From assembly GCA_965153355.1 (NCBI GenBank), contig OZ231127.1:27714001-27778000 (forward strand): a stretch of 64,000 nt of DNA, written 5' to 3'. The position numbers and the translations under genes were made by a program. The notes beneath the pieces were generated by a model. The model had not been told where the DNA came from and did no database searches. It saw only the letters and a list, made by a program, of their open reading frames with translations. Positions 39,679 to 52,209 of this stretch are shown here, one piece after another; positions within the stretch are counted from its first letter, which is position 1; each line of letters begins with the position of its first letter. Source of the DNA: Flaccisagitta enflata. Lineage: Eukaryota; Chaetognatha; Sagittoidea; Aphragmophora.

Positions 39679-40180
39679 AATTTTCATAGCCCTCCCTCGC
39701 ATTATTGTGGCTGTGAGACATGAGAATTTGGACCCAAGCGAGATCAACGACGTTGAAGGAAACCATCGTGAAGACTTTCTTTCTGCTAACTCCCAGCAAA
39801 GGGTTAAAACCGAGATGGGACTCCTATCTTGGAGTGGGGCGGGGGGGGGGGTGTTAAGGATGTCGAAGAAGAGATTGAATACGGGATTGACAAAAATGGA
39901 GAAGAGGATAAGGTTGAAAGAAGGAAAGCCGAAAAATCCACAAATGAGTCAGTTACTAATACAGTCGTCTGTATTTGATAAAAAAGTGTGCGTCATGATC
40001 TTTGCTAAAGAAAAAAGAATACGATTTTCGAGGGTAAAATCTAAAACGCCGATCTCGCGCTGAGCGATCAGAAAACCTTCCAGCCAGCGGAGCCCCCGAA
40101 AATGCTAAGTCCGTGAGCGATCAGAAAATCATCCAGTCAGGGGAAGAACATTTTCTATTGGTCTCGTGATCATTTTTTTT
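39679..40180. other. Unique stretch, nothing recognised
   Basis: A frame running out of the CT tract to 40063 has no recognisable domain. Confidence 0.3.
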
Positions 40181-41590
40181 TGCGGCTCTGTAATCTGAAC
40201 TGAAGGAAGGTGGTTTTCTGTTTGTCTCTGAGCTTAAATTTTCGATATGTCTCTTAACTAGTATACATCTTTATTTTCTGTTTGTCTCTGTACACTACAA
40301 AACCAATGGGTCTGAGAGCCTCACCATCAGACATGACAGCTGACAGCTGACAGCTGACTTTTTGTTTGTCTCTTAACTGAAAGACAAATGCCAATGAGTC
40401 TGACAGCCTTGACAGCTGACAGCTGACAGCTAATAGAGAACCAAACAGAAAATCAGACAGAGGTATCTTTGAGAAACAAAGTGAAAATATAAGTTTAGAG
40501 ACAAGCAAAAAATGATGATTCATTTCAGTTTTCTATTTACTTGACAGAGACAACAAGAAAATTTTAGTTAAGAGACAAACAGAAAATTGTTATTCATTTC
40601 AGTTTTCTGTTTGTCTTGGTTTTTTGTTTGTCTCTTAACTTAAAGATAAATGCCAATGAGTCTAGAAGCCTTGACAGCTGACAGCTGATAGAGAACCAAA
40701 CCAAAAAGTAAACAGAGGTATATTTGAGAGACAAAGGGAAAATTTAAGTTCATTGACAAGCAGAAAATGATTATTCATTTCAGTTTTCTGTTTGTCTCTG
40801 AGCCTGGATTTTTTGTTTGTCTCTTAACTTAAAGACAAATGCCAATGAGTCTAAAAGCCTTGACAGCTGATGGAGCACCAAACCAAAAAGTGAATAGAGG
40901 TATCTTTGAGAGACAAAGGGAAAATGTAAGTTTAGAGACAAGCAGAAAATGATTATTCATTTCAAGTTTCTGTTTGTCTCTGAGCCTTGATTTTCTATTT
41001 GTCTCTTAACATAAAGACAAATTCCAATGAGTCCAAAAGCCTTGACAGCTGACAGCTGATAGAGAAGCAAACCAAAAAATAAATAGAGGTATCTTTGGGA
41101 GACAAAAGGAAAATTTAAGTTTAGAGACAAGCAGAAAATGATTATTCATTTCAGTTTTCTGTTTGTCTCTGAGCCAGGATTTTTTGATTGTCTCTTAATA
41201 TTAAGACAAATGCCAATGAGTCAGAAAGCTTTGACAGCAGATGGAGACGTTTGATGGAACAGATGGCAAACGTCAGATGGAGAACCATACAGAGAGTCAA
41301 AGAGGTATTCCTGAGAGACAAATGGAAAATCAAAGTTTACAGAGAAACAGGAAATAATTTATTTTTTTCAGTTTTCTGTTTGTCTCCAATTTGCAATTTT
41401 CTGTTTGTCTCTGACCATGAAAAACCAATGGGTCTGAATGGGTTACCTAAGTTATGTGCAGGTGGGCTAGAGCAGTGATAGAGAAGGTCAATTGGGCATT
41501 TGACCAGGAGTAGTAAGCTGAAAATTGACAAAGTGCAAGGGAAGTCACATGGATTATTCTTTGCCCAAATCAGCTATCGAGCCACAATAC
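40181..41590 (+). repeat. ~180-260 bp tandem repeats with GAGACAAACAGAAAA hairpins
   Basis: CAAATGCCAATGAGTCT recurs at about 40387, 40649, 40842, 41021 and 41206. Each unit holds GTTTGTCTCTTAAC, CTTGACAGCTGA and a hairpin of GAGACAAGCAGAAAATG against TTTTCTGTTTGTCTCTGAGC. It leads into the larger array on the right and shares its words. Confidence 0.85.
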
Positions 41591-44500
41591 AGTTGGTTTA
41601 ACACATGTTTTAACCCCGCTAGCCCCTCATTCTACCCTTCTTAGGATTTTCTATATGTCTTATTTATATTCTCAGCCACACCCACCTCATCATTGTCTTG
41701 GTAGATGCTATTCTTTTAAAGCCAGAGTGAACTGTTTTTTGTTTGACGGAGACAAAAAAAAATTTTAGTTCAGAGACAAACAGAAAATGATTGTTCATTT
41801 CTGTTTTCTGTTTGTCTCTGAGCCTCGATTTTTTATTTGTCTCTTAATATTAGAACAAATGCCAATAAGTGTGAACGCCTTGACAGCTGAGGGCAGATGG
41901 AGAACCAAACAGAGATTTAAAGAGGTATCTATGAGAGACAAATGGAAAATCAAAGTTTAGAGACAAATAGAAAATGTTTATTTTTCAGGTTTTCTTTTTG
42001 TCTTTAAATTGTAATTTTCTTTTTGTCTCTTATCATGAAAAACCAACGGATCTGAATGGGCTACCCAAGATGCATGCAGGTGGGCTGGAGCAGTGATGGA
42101 GAAGGTCACTAGGGCATTTTTACTGGAGTAGTGAGCTTTCAAAAAGGCAGAGTGCAGGGGAAGTCACCTACATCATTTTTGGCCCAAATCAGCAATTGAG
42201 CCACAATACAAATGTAGTAGTGAGCATAGTGTCAACAGGTGGCTGTTTAAGCTGTAAGACATATGTACCCCTATACTCACCAGGAGCAAGAGAACTCACC
42301 GTAATGATTCTTAGCCCAAATTAGCTATCGAGCCACCTTGAAAATCTTATGAGAGCATGGTGTGTATTCTACAGAAGGGGAAACTGGTGAAAAGAGGGGC
42401 TAGCGGGGTTGACTTACATGTTAATCCTGTTTTGGCTTCACCCCAGATCATCACCTCAAATTCACTAAAAGCCCCTTATAATATACTTATATATATACAT
42501 AGGACTTCCATAGATCAAATGAGAGATCCTCTTGGGATAGTAAGTTGAGTTGGTTTAACACATGTTTTAACCCCGCTAGCCCCTCATTCTACCCTTCTTA
42601 GGATTTTCTATATGTCTCATTTATATTCTCAGCCACACCCACCTCATCATTGTCTTGGTAGATGCTATTCTTTTAAGGCCAGAGTGAACCCTTTTTTGTT
42701 TGACGGAGATAAAAAGAAAATTTTAGTTCAGAGACAAACAGAAAATGATTGTTCATTTCAGTTTTCTGTTTGTCTCTAAGCCTCAATTTTTAGTTTGTCT
42801 CTTAAAATAAAAAAAAATGCCAATAAGTGTGAAAGCCTTGACAGCTGAGGGTGGATGGAGAACCAAACAGAGATTCAAAGAGGTATTTATGAGAGACAAA
42901 TGGAAAATCAAAGTTTAGAGACAAATAGAAAATGTTTATTTCCTTTAGTTTTCTTTTTGTCTTTAAATTGCAATTTTCTTTTTGTCTCTTACCATGAAAA
43001 ACCAATGGGTCTGAATGCGCTAACCAAGTTGCATGCAGGTGGGCTCGGGCAGTGATGGAGAAGGCCACTAGGGCATTTTTACAGGAGTAGTGAGCTTTCA
43101 AAAAGACAGAGTGCAGGGGAAGTCACCTACGTCATTTTGGCCCAAATCAGCATTTGAGCCACAATACAAATGTAGTAGTGAGCATAGTGTCAACAGGTGG
43201 CTGTTTAAGTTGTCAGACGCATGTACCCCTATACTCACCAGGGGCAAGAGAACTCACCATAATGATTCTTAGCCCAAATTAGCTATTGAGCCACCTTGCA
43301 AATCTTGTGAGAGCATGGTGTGTATTCTACAGAAGGGGAAACTGGTGAAAAGAGGGGCTAGCGGGGTCAACTCACATGTTAAGCCTGTTTTGGCTTCACC
43401 CAAGATCAACACCTCAAATTCACCAAAAGCCCCTTATAATATACTTATATAAATACATAGGACTTCCATAGATCAAATCAGAGATCCTCTTGGGATAGTA
43501 AGTTAAGTTGGTTTAACACATGTTTTAACCCCGCTAGCCCCTCATTCTACCCTTCTTAGGATTTTCTATATGTCTCATTTATATTCTCAGCCACACCCAC
43601 CTCATCATTGTCTTGGTAGATGCTATTCTTTTAAAGCCAGAGTGAACTGTTTTTTGTTTGACGGAGACAAAAAAAAATTTTAGTTCAGAGACAAACAGAA
43701 AATGATTGTTCATTTCTGTTTTCTGTTTGTCTCTGAGCCTCGATTTTTTATTTGTCTCTTAATATTAGAACAAATGCCAATAAGTGTGAACGCCTTGACA
43801 GCTGAGGGCAGATGGGGAACCAAACAGAGATTCAAAGAGGTATTTATGAGAGACAAATGGAAAATCAAAGTTTAGAGACAAATAGAAAATGTTTATTTTT
43901 TAGGTTTTCTTTTTGTCTTTAAATTGTAATTTTCTTTTTGTCTCTTATCATGAAAAACCAACGGATCTGAATGGGCTACCCAAGATGCATGCAGGTGGGC
44001 TGGAGCAGTGATGGAGAAGGTCACTAGGGCATTTTTACTGGAGTAGTGAGCTTTCAAAAAGGCAGAGTGCAGGGGAAGTCACCTACATCATTTTTGGCCC
44101 AAATCAGCAATTGAGCCACAATACAAATGTAGTAGTGAGCATAGTGTCAACAGGTGGCTGTTTAAGCTGTAAGACATATGTACCCCTATACTCACCAGGA
44201 GCAAGAGAACTCACCGTAATGATTCTTAGCCCAAATTAGCTATTGAGCCACCTTGAAAATCTTATGAGAGCATGGTGTGTATTCTACAGAAGGGGAAACT
44301 GGTGAAAAGAGGGGCTAGCGGGGTTGACTTACATGTTAATCCGGTTTTGGCTTCACCCCAGATCAACACCTCAAATTCACTAAAAGCCCCTTATAATATA
44401 CTCATATATATACATAGGACTTCCATAGATCAAATGAGAGATCCTCTTGGGATAGTAGGTTAAGTTGGTTTAACACATGTTTTAACCCCGCTAGCCCCTC

Positions 44501-47500
44501 ATTCTACCCTTCTTAGGATTTTCTATATGTCTCATTTATATTCTCAGCCACACCCACCTCATCATTGTCTTGGTAGATGCTATTCTTTTAGGGCCAGAGT
44601 GAACCCTTTTTTGTTTGACAGAGCAAAAAGAACATTCTAGTTCAGAGACAAAAAGAAAACGATTGTTCATTTCAGTTTTCTGTTTGTCTCTGAGCCTCAA
44701 TTTTTTGTTTGTCTCTTAATATCAAAACAAATGCCAATAAGTGTGAAAGCCTTGACAGCTAAGGGTGGATGGAGAACCAAACAGAGATTCAACGAGGTAT
44801 TTATAAGAGACAAATGGAAAATCAAAGTTTAGAGACAAATAGAAAATATTTATATCTTTAAGTTTTCTTTTTGTCTTTAAATTGCAATTTTCTTTTTGTC
44901 TCTTAACATGAAAAACCAATGGGTCTGAATGCGCTAACCAAGTTGCATGCAGGTGGGCTCGAGCAGTGATGGAGAAGGCCACTAGGGCATTTTTGCAGGA
45001 GTAGTGAGCTTTCAAAAAGGCAGAGTGCAGGGGAAGTCATCTCCATCATTTTTGTCCCAAATCAGCAATTGAGCCACAATACAAATGTAGTAGTGAGCAT
45101 AGTGTCAACAGGTGGCTGTTTAAGCTGTAAGACATATGTACCCCTATACTCACCAGGAGCAAGAGAACTCACCGTAATGATTCTTAGCCCAAATTAGCTA
45201 TTGAGCCACCTTGCAAATCTTATGGGAGCATGGTGTGTATTCTACAGAAGGGGAAACTGGTGAAAAGAGGGGCTAGCGGGGTTAACTTACATGTTAAGCT
45301 TGTTTTGGCTTCACCCCAGATCAACACCTCAAATTCACCAAAAGCCCCTTATAATATACTTATATATATACATAGGACTTCCATAGATCAAATCAGAGAT
45401 CCTCTTGGGATAGTAAGTTAAGTTGGTTGAACACATATTTTAACCCCGCTAGCCCCTCATTCTACCCTTCTTAGGATTTTGTATATGTCTCATTTATATT
45501 CTCAGCCACACCCACCTCATCATTGTCTTGGTAGATGCTATTCTTTTAAGGCCAGAGTGAACTGTTTTTTGTTTGACGGAGACAAAAAGAAAATTTTAGT
45601 TCAGAGACAAACAGAAAATGATTGTTCATTTCTGTTTTCTGTTTGTCTCTGAGCCTCGATTTTTCATTTGTCTCTTAATATTAAAACAAATGCCAATAAG
45701 TGTGAACGCCTTGACAGCTGAGGGCAGATGGAGAACCAAACAGAGATTCAAAGAGGTATTCATAAGAGACAAATGGAAAATCAAAGTTTAGAGACAAATA
45801 GAAAATGTTTATTTTTTTAAGTTTTTTTTTGTCTTTAAATTGCAATTTTCTTTTTGTCTCTTACAATGAAAAACCAATGGGTCTGAATGCGCTACCCAAG
45901 TTGCATGCAGGTAGGCTCAAGCAGTGATGGAGAAGGTCACTAGGGCATTTATACAGGAGTAGTGAGCTTGAAAAAAGGCAGAGTGCAGGGGAAGTCACAT
46001 ATATCATTTTTGGCCCAAATCAGCAATTGAGCCACAATACAAATGTAGTAGTGAGCATAGTGTCAACAGGTTGATGTTTAAGCTGTCAGACGCATGTGCC
46101 CCTATACTCACCAGGAGCAAGAGAATTCACTGTATTGATTCTTAGCCCAAATTAGCTATTGAGCCACCTTGCAAATCTTATGAGAGCATGGTGTGTATTC
46201 TACAGAAGGGGAAACTGGTGAAGAGAGGGGCTAGCGGGGTTAACTCACATGTTAAGCCTGTTTTGGCTTCAACCCAGATCAACACCTCAAATTCACCAAA
46301 AGCCCCTTAAAATATACTTATATATATACATAGGACTTCCATAGATCAAATCAGAGATCCTCTTGGGATAGTAGGTTATGTTGGTTTAACACATGTTTTA
46401 ACCCCGCTAGCCCCTCATTTTACCCTTCTTAGGATTTTCTATATGTCTAATTTACATTCTCAGCCACACCCACCTCATCATTGTCTTGGTAGATGCTATT
46501 CTTTTAGGGCCAGAGTGAACCCTTTTTTGTTTGACAGAGACAAAAAGAAAATTCTAGTTCAGAGACAAACAGAAAATGATTGTTCATTTCAGTTTTCTGT
46601 TTGTCTCTGAGCCTCAATTTTTTGTTTGTCTCTTAATATCAAAACAAATGCCAATAAGTGTGAAAGCCTTGACAGCTAAGGGTGGATGGAGAACCAAACA
46701 GAGATTCAAAGAGGTATTTATAAGAGACAAATTGAAAATCAAAGTTTAGAGACAAATAGAAAATGTTTATTTCTTTAAGTTTTCTTTTTGTCTTTAAATT
46801 GCAATTTTCTTTTTGTCTCTTACCATGAAAAACCAATGGGTCTGAATGCGCTAACCAAGTTGCATGCAGGTGGGCTCGAGCAGTGATGGAGAAGGCCACT
46901 AGGGCATTTTTGCAGGAATAGTGAGCTTTCAAAAAGGCAGAGTGCAGGGGAAGTCACCTACGTCATTTTGGCCCAAATCAGCATTTGAGCCACAATACAA
47001 ATGTAGTAGTGAGCATAGTGTCAACAGGTGGCTATTTAAGCTGTCAGACACATGTACCCCTATACTCACCAGGAGCAAGAGATCACACGGTAATGATTCT
47101 TAGCCCGAATTAGCTATAGAGCCACCTTGCAAATCTTGTGACAGCATGGTGTGTTTTCTACAGAAGGGGAAACTGGTGAAAAGAGGGGCTAGCGGGGTTA
47201 ACTTACATGTTAAGCTTGTTTTCGCTTCACCCCAGATCAACACCTCAAATTCACCAAAAGCCCCTTATAATATACTTATATATATACATAGGACTTCCAT
47301 AGATCAAATCAGAGATCCTCTTGGGATAGTAAGTTAAGTTGGTTTAACACATGTTTTAACCCCGCTAGCCCCTCATTCTACCCTTCTTAGGATTTTCTAT
47401 ATGTCTCATTTACGTTCTCAGCCACACCCACCTCATAAATGTCTTGGTAGATGCTATTCTTTCAAGGCCAGAGTGAACCCTTTTTTGTTTGACAGAGACA

Positions 47501-48700
47501 AAAAAAAAAAAATTCTAGTTCAGAGACAAACAGAAAATAATTGTTCATTTCAATTTTTTGTTTGTCTCTGAGCCTCAATTTTTTGTTTGTCTCTTAATAT
47601 TAAAACAAATACCAATAAGTGTAAAAGCCTTGACAGCTGAGGGCAGATGGAGAACCAAACAGAGATTCAAAGAGGTATTCATAAGAGACAAAAGGAAAAT
47701 CAAAGTTTAGAGACAAATAGAAAATGTTTATTTCTTTAAGTTTTCTTTTTGTCTTTAAATTGTAATTTTCTTTTTGTCTCTCACTATGAAAAACCAACGG
47801 GTCTGAATGGGCTACCCAAGTTGCATGCAGGTGGGCTCGAGCAGTGATGGAGAAGGTCACTAGGGCATTTTTACAGTAGTGAGCTTTAAAAAAGGCAGAG
47901 TGCGGGGGAAGTCACATATATCATTTTTGGCCCAAATCAGCAATTGAGCCACAATACAAATGTAGTATTGAGCATAGTGTCAACAGGTGGCTGTTTAAGC
48001 TGTCAGACGCGTGTACCCCTATACTCACCAGGAGCAAGAGAACTCACCGTAATCATTCTTAGCCCAAATTAGCTATTGAGCCACCTTGCAAATCTTATGG
48101 GAGCATGGTGTGTAATCTACAGAAGGGGAAACTGGTGAAAAGAGGGGCTAGCGGGGTTAATTCACATATTAAGCCTGTTTTGGCTTCACCCCTGATCAAC
48201 ACCTCAAATTCACCAAAAGCCCCTTATAATATACTTATATATATACATAGGACTTCCATAGATCAAATCAGAGATCCTCTTGGGATAGTAAGTTAAGTTG
48301 GTTTAACACATGTTTTAACCCCGCTAGCCCCTCATTCTACCCTTCTTAGGATTTTCTATATGTCTCATTTACATTCTCAGCCACACCCACTTCATCATTG
48401 TCTTGGTAGATGCTATTCTTTTAAGGCCAGAGTGAACCCTTTTTTGTTTGACGGAGACAAAAAGAAAATTCTAGTTCAGAGACAAACAGAAAATGATTGT
48501 TCATTTCTGTTTTCTGTTTGTCTCTTAGCCTCGATTTTTTGTTAGTCTCTCAATATTAAAACAAATGCCAATAAGTGTGAAAGCGTTGACAGTTGAGGGC
48601 AGATGGAGAACCAAACAGAGATTCAAAGTGGTATTTATAAGAGACAAATGGAAAATCAAAGTTTAGAGACAAATAGAAAATCTTTAATCCTTTAAATTTT
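41591..48700 (+). repeat. ~958-bp satellite array with dimeric higher-order pattern
   Basis: TTGGTTTAACACATGTTTTA occurs at about 41593, 42550, 43508, 44465, 45423, 46380, 47338 and 48298, giving a monomer of 957-958 bp and seven complete copies. Each monomer contains CCCCGCTAGCCCCTC and, near its end, the inverse GAGGGGCTAGCGGGGTT. It also contains the GAGACAAACAGAAAA hairpin shared with 40.2-41.6 kb. Variants alternate every second copy (the 42357 and 44272 frames match each other, as do 45230 and 47146). The recurrent 60-99 codon frames are satellite-derived, not genes. Confidence 0.93.
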
Positions 48701-49150
48701 CTTTTTGACAGAGACAAAAAGAAAATTTCAGTTCAGATACAAACAGAAAAGGATTGTTCATCTCAGTTTTCTGTTTGTCTCAGAGTCTGGATTTTTTGTT
48801 TGTCTCATCTACATCCTTAGCCACACCCTGCTCATCATTGTCTTGGTGGCTGCTTCTCCTTCTAGTACAAAATGAACGCTTATTTGCTTGACAGAGACAA
48901 ACAGAAAATTTCAAATGAGAGACAAACAGAAAATGGCTATTCTTTTCAGTTTTCTTTTTGTCTCGAAATCTTTATTTTCTGTTTGTCTCTTAATGTAAAA
49001 TACATAAGAAGTCTAATGTCAATGTGTCTGAAAGCCTAGACAGCATACAGCTGATAGAGAAACCATGAAAAGAGTGAACGTTGGATTTTCTGTTTGTCTC
49101 CAACAGACAGAGACAAACAGAAAATGATTATCTACAACAGCGTTCATTAT
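48701..49150. repeat. Degenerate edge of the satellite array
   Basis: GAGACAAACAGAAAA and TTTTCTGTTTGTCTC words persist to about 49122, but the 958-bp order is lost. Confidence 0.75.
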
Positions 49151-50053
49151 TTTTTTAGTTGACAAAAACAATGCTAGCTTGGATTTTCTCAAAATCTCCT
49201 TTAATCACCATTCTATCATCACAAAACTTGATTATCTGATTGGCTCAAATCTTCTTTGAGACTTTCAAAAAATTTGATTGAGACAACAAAAAAATCATGC
49301 GAAAGGAAAAGGATTTGTTTTGATAGCAAAAACTGTCAACAAACCACATTTTTTGGAGGAGTAAGATTTTTTTTCTGTACAGTTTCCCTGCATAGCAACT
49401 GAGCCTAGCAGAAAATGAGAAAGAAAGTGCATTTTGACAGTTGAGACCTGCTGCGTCTCAAAATTCGTCTCAATTTGTCTCAAGTCAACAAAGATTAGTA
49501 AGGCAAAAGATTTTCAACAAATGTATGAAGAACCTGACGCTTGGGTTCTTAACATAGCAAAAGTGTGGAATTTTGTCTCGTCCCCTTTACCCAATGCGGA
49601 GAGACTAATTTCAAGGCCTTCACTGTTTTTCTTTTTCCAAAAAGTGTGCATCTTCCGTTTTTTTTAGCAACACTCTTTTACGTCCTAATTTGCATAACGC
49701 TATGAGAGATACTGTCAGGCTTTGGATGGTTCAAGATACTACGAACTTCTTCCTGTATCATTTAAATTGCGCATCTGTTTTACAAAAAACTCCATATTCG
49801 TCCTTTTATTGTGAGTGATTTTTGTTTAAAACGCGATCTATTTCCAGATCCAGGTTGAGGCAAAGCGTCTTTTTTTCATAAAAGATATGTAAAAAAAGAA
49901 GTGGCCATCCCTCGCTCAGTTTCCGTTAAGGAGTTTTAAGTCGATTACGAGAAAAAATGGAAAAAAGCTTAACTCGATAATCTGGAAAAGAGCGCAGAGA
50001 GAAAGAGAGAGACGGAAGACGCACGTTTTACGAGAGACGATTGTAGAGCAAGA
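49151..50053. other. Unique stretch, nothing recognised
   Basis: About 900 bp with frames up to 77 codons and no domain. Confidence 0.3.
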
Positions 50054-50284
50054 GACGCGGGGTCACAATATCGTTACGGACGGGTGGGCAGGGGCATCCA
50101 ACCCCCAGCCTCACCCAAACCCCACCTCATGGCCCCTCTCCTACACAATTACACACACAATAACAACTGCAGCATCATAAATACGCATTTTCGCGTTTTC
50201 AACTCGAGTGTGACGGATGGACCAACGGACGGAACAACGGTCGGACGGACAGAGCCTCTTTTAGAGTTGCGAGTCTGCAACTAA
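50054..50284 (-). mobile_element. SGC short repeat, type II
   Basis: CGCGGGGTCACAATATCGTT, CGGACGGGTGGGCAGGGGC, an A/C-rich part and GACGGATGGACCAACGGACG, ending GAGTTGCGAGTCTGCAACTA. It joins a type I copy head to tail. Confidence 0.8.
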
Positions 50285-50440
50285 CAAGACCGGATACACG
50301 GCAAGACAGTCGCGGACGGTTGGGCAGGAGCAGTAATGCGAAAACCGCCCGGATTTCAAAAATGTGACGGACGGACGGACCGACATACCGACCTACCGAC
50401 CAACACGGCAAGGTGTAGAGTCGCGTGTCCGCGACTAAAA
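50285..50440 (-). mobile_element. SGC short foldback repeat, type I
   Basis: AACAAGACCGGATACACGGC, CAGTCGCGGACGGTTGGGCA, a CGGACGGACCGAC run and GAGTCGCGTGTCCGCGACTA. Confidence 0.83.
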
Positions 50441-50781
50441 AGGGGATAAGGAGAGCATGGAAAAAACGAAAAGAAATAACGTAAATGTGGAAAAAGGGAA
50501 AAGGTATACCAAGTGCAAGTCTGATGGGAAAGACTGAAAGAACACGCTTTGATTTTTCCATAATAGAAAAAAAAATCTTGAAATTGAATGATGAGTCATG
50601 AGTCGGAGTCGAGAAACGTTGCAATTACGGAGAATCTCTGTATGTTTTGAAGTACCAGATGTAAACACAATGTGCTTCAACAAATCCAAAGAGGGAGATT
50701 TTGAATTTCTGTTCTGGAGTGAAAGCAAATGGCTTTTACAGGCTCAAGGGGGGATGAGAACTTGGGGAGGATGGGGTCAAA

Positions 50782-50784
<3 letters not shown>

Positions 50785-50879
<95 letters not shown>

Positions 50880-50892
50880 GCCAGACAGACAG
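50785..50892. repeat. (GA)n/(GACA)n microsatellite
   Basis: GA to about 50836, then GACA to about 50890. Confidence 0.96.
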
Positions 50893-51320
50893 TTATACAT
50901 ATGGAGACCGAAGCTCAAGCTCGTTGAAAGGGTTTCAGAAACATCAATATTTTGTTTTTGTGCGAAAGTGCGATCGGAAGTGAAACATAACGCCACTAAA
51001 AAACAAACCGAGAGCTTAGAACTTTTTTATGAAAATGTGTGACTTGAAAATTTCGGCAAATCTGAAAAAGTGTGCTTGAGCTTCAGGCTCCCTCCATGTA
51101 ACATATAACGTAATAGACATTATCTCTTAACTATTTTGGTAAGGAGTTTTCTTTTGGGTTAGAGTGAGAGGGAATGCTATTCAAATTCTGTTTTATGGAA
51201 AACTAGGAGTGATTCGCGTAGTAACTAGTCAGTGAGGGCTCACAAGGCTCTCTTCCATTTATTTTAGTTTGGGTATAGTGAGGGATGTTGTTCCACCTAT
51301 CATATGTATTCTCTACTTTT
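50893..51320. other. Unique stretch, nothing recognised
   Basis: No gene or repeat supported. Confidence 0.3.
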
Positions 51321-52140
51321 TAGTCGCGTACAGGTGACTCGACCTTATAACTAATCCGCCTTGAGTATCAGTCGGTCGGTTGGTCCTTTCACTTTTTTGG
51401 TTAGCGGTCCCAAAGGGGACAAAGTCCTGAAATCAGCCCTCTCAGGCCTAAAATCTGCCCTCTCAGGCCTGAAATCTGCCCTCTCAGGCCTGAAATTTGC
51501 CCTCTCAGGCCTGAAACCTTTCTACTCAGAACTCAATCTGCCCTCTCAGGCCTAAAATCTGCCCGCTCAGGCCTGAAACCTTTACTCAGAACTCAATCTG
51601 CCCTCTCAGGCCTAAAATCTGCCCTCTCAGGCCTGAAATCTGCCCTCTCAGATTCAAGGCCTGAGAGGGTAGATTTCAGGCCTGAGAGGGCAGATTTTAG
51701 GCTTGAGAGGGCAGATTTCAGGCCTGAGAGGGCCTGGGGGACGGACGGACGGATGGACGGACGGACGAATGGACCAACAAACGAAAGTCCCCTGTGTTCT
51801 ACAGGACTTTGTCCCCCGTGGGACCGCTGCCCTGCCTCTCATTCCGATTTACAACCATGCAAAGCAGGGCAACGGGTATCGCTGACCACATATTGCCCTT
51901 GGGCGACCTGTTTATATTTTTGGATGGTTTTCAGTCGCGGACTCTAGAACATGCCGTGTCGGTCGGTCCCAATTCTTTTTTTTGATTTTCAACTCCTGCT
52001 CACCCGTCCGCGACTAAGGGGGACTGTATACGGCCTTGTTTCTTTACTGCCCCTGTCCAAATGCTTGCTCAACCTTTTTTTATATCACTGCCCCTGCTCA
52101 CCCGTTCGCGACTTGGTGAGTCCTGTATCCGGCCTTGTTC
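51321..52140 (+). mobile_element. SGC copies interrupted by a foldback element
   Basis: 51321-51398 is an SGC 5' part (TTTTAGTCGCGTACAGGTGA, GTCGGTCGGTTGGTCC) cut at the start of B2. After B2, 51928-52040 is a compact SGC (TTTTCAGTCGCGGACTCTAG ... CCGTCCGCGACT ... GGCCTTGTT). 52041-52140 is a second 3' part (CTGCTCACCCGTTCGCGACT, TGTATCCGGCCTTGTT). One reading is that B2 and a second SGC inserted into the first. Confidence 0.6.
51399..51910 (-). mobile_element. Type-B foldback element, copy B2
   Basis: GCGGTCCCAAAGGGGAC and AAAGTCCTG at the left. Then tandem 20-21 bp units (GCCCTCTCAGGCCTGAAATC) that flip orientation near 51652, and a G5 tract at 51735. The right repeat holds GTTCTACAGGACTTTGTCCC and GTGGGACCGCTGCCC. 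The outer leader follows in reverse: TGCCCTGC/GCAGGGCA stem, ACGGGTATCGCTGACCAC, TGCCCTTGGGCGACCTG. This copy shows the clearest stem changes relative to type A. Confidence 0.82.
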
Positions 52141-52209
52141 TGAGTCCTCTGCGACTTTCCATATAAAACATTCATAACTCATAACTCATAACATAAGGGT
52201 CAAAACTTT

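Noticed and set aside
42357-48296. Recurrent 63-residue (plus) and 97-residue (minus) ORFs as a gene family
   Set aside because: They recur strictly with the 958-bp satellite period, overlap on both strands and show no codon-position bias in their differences.
50054-50440. tRNA-derived SINE origin of SGC repeats
   Set aside because: No convincing A box or GGTTCGANNCC B box could be read on either strand. Left open as a computational check.
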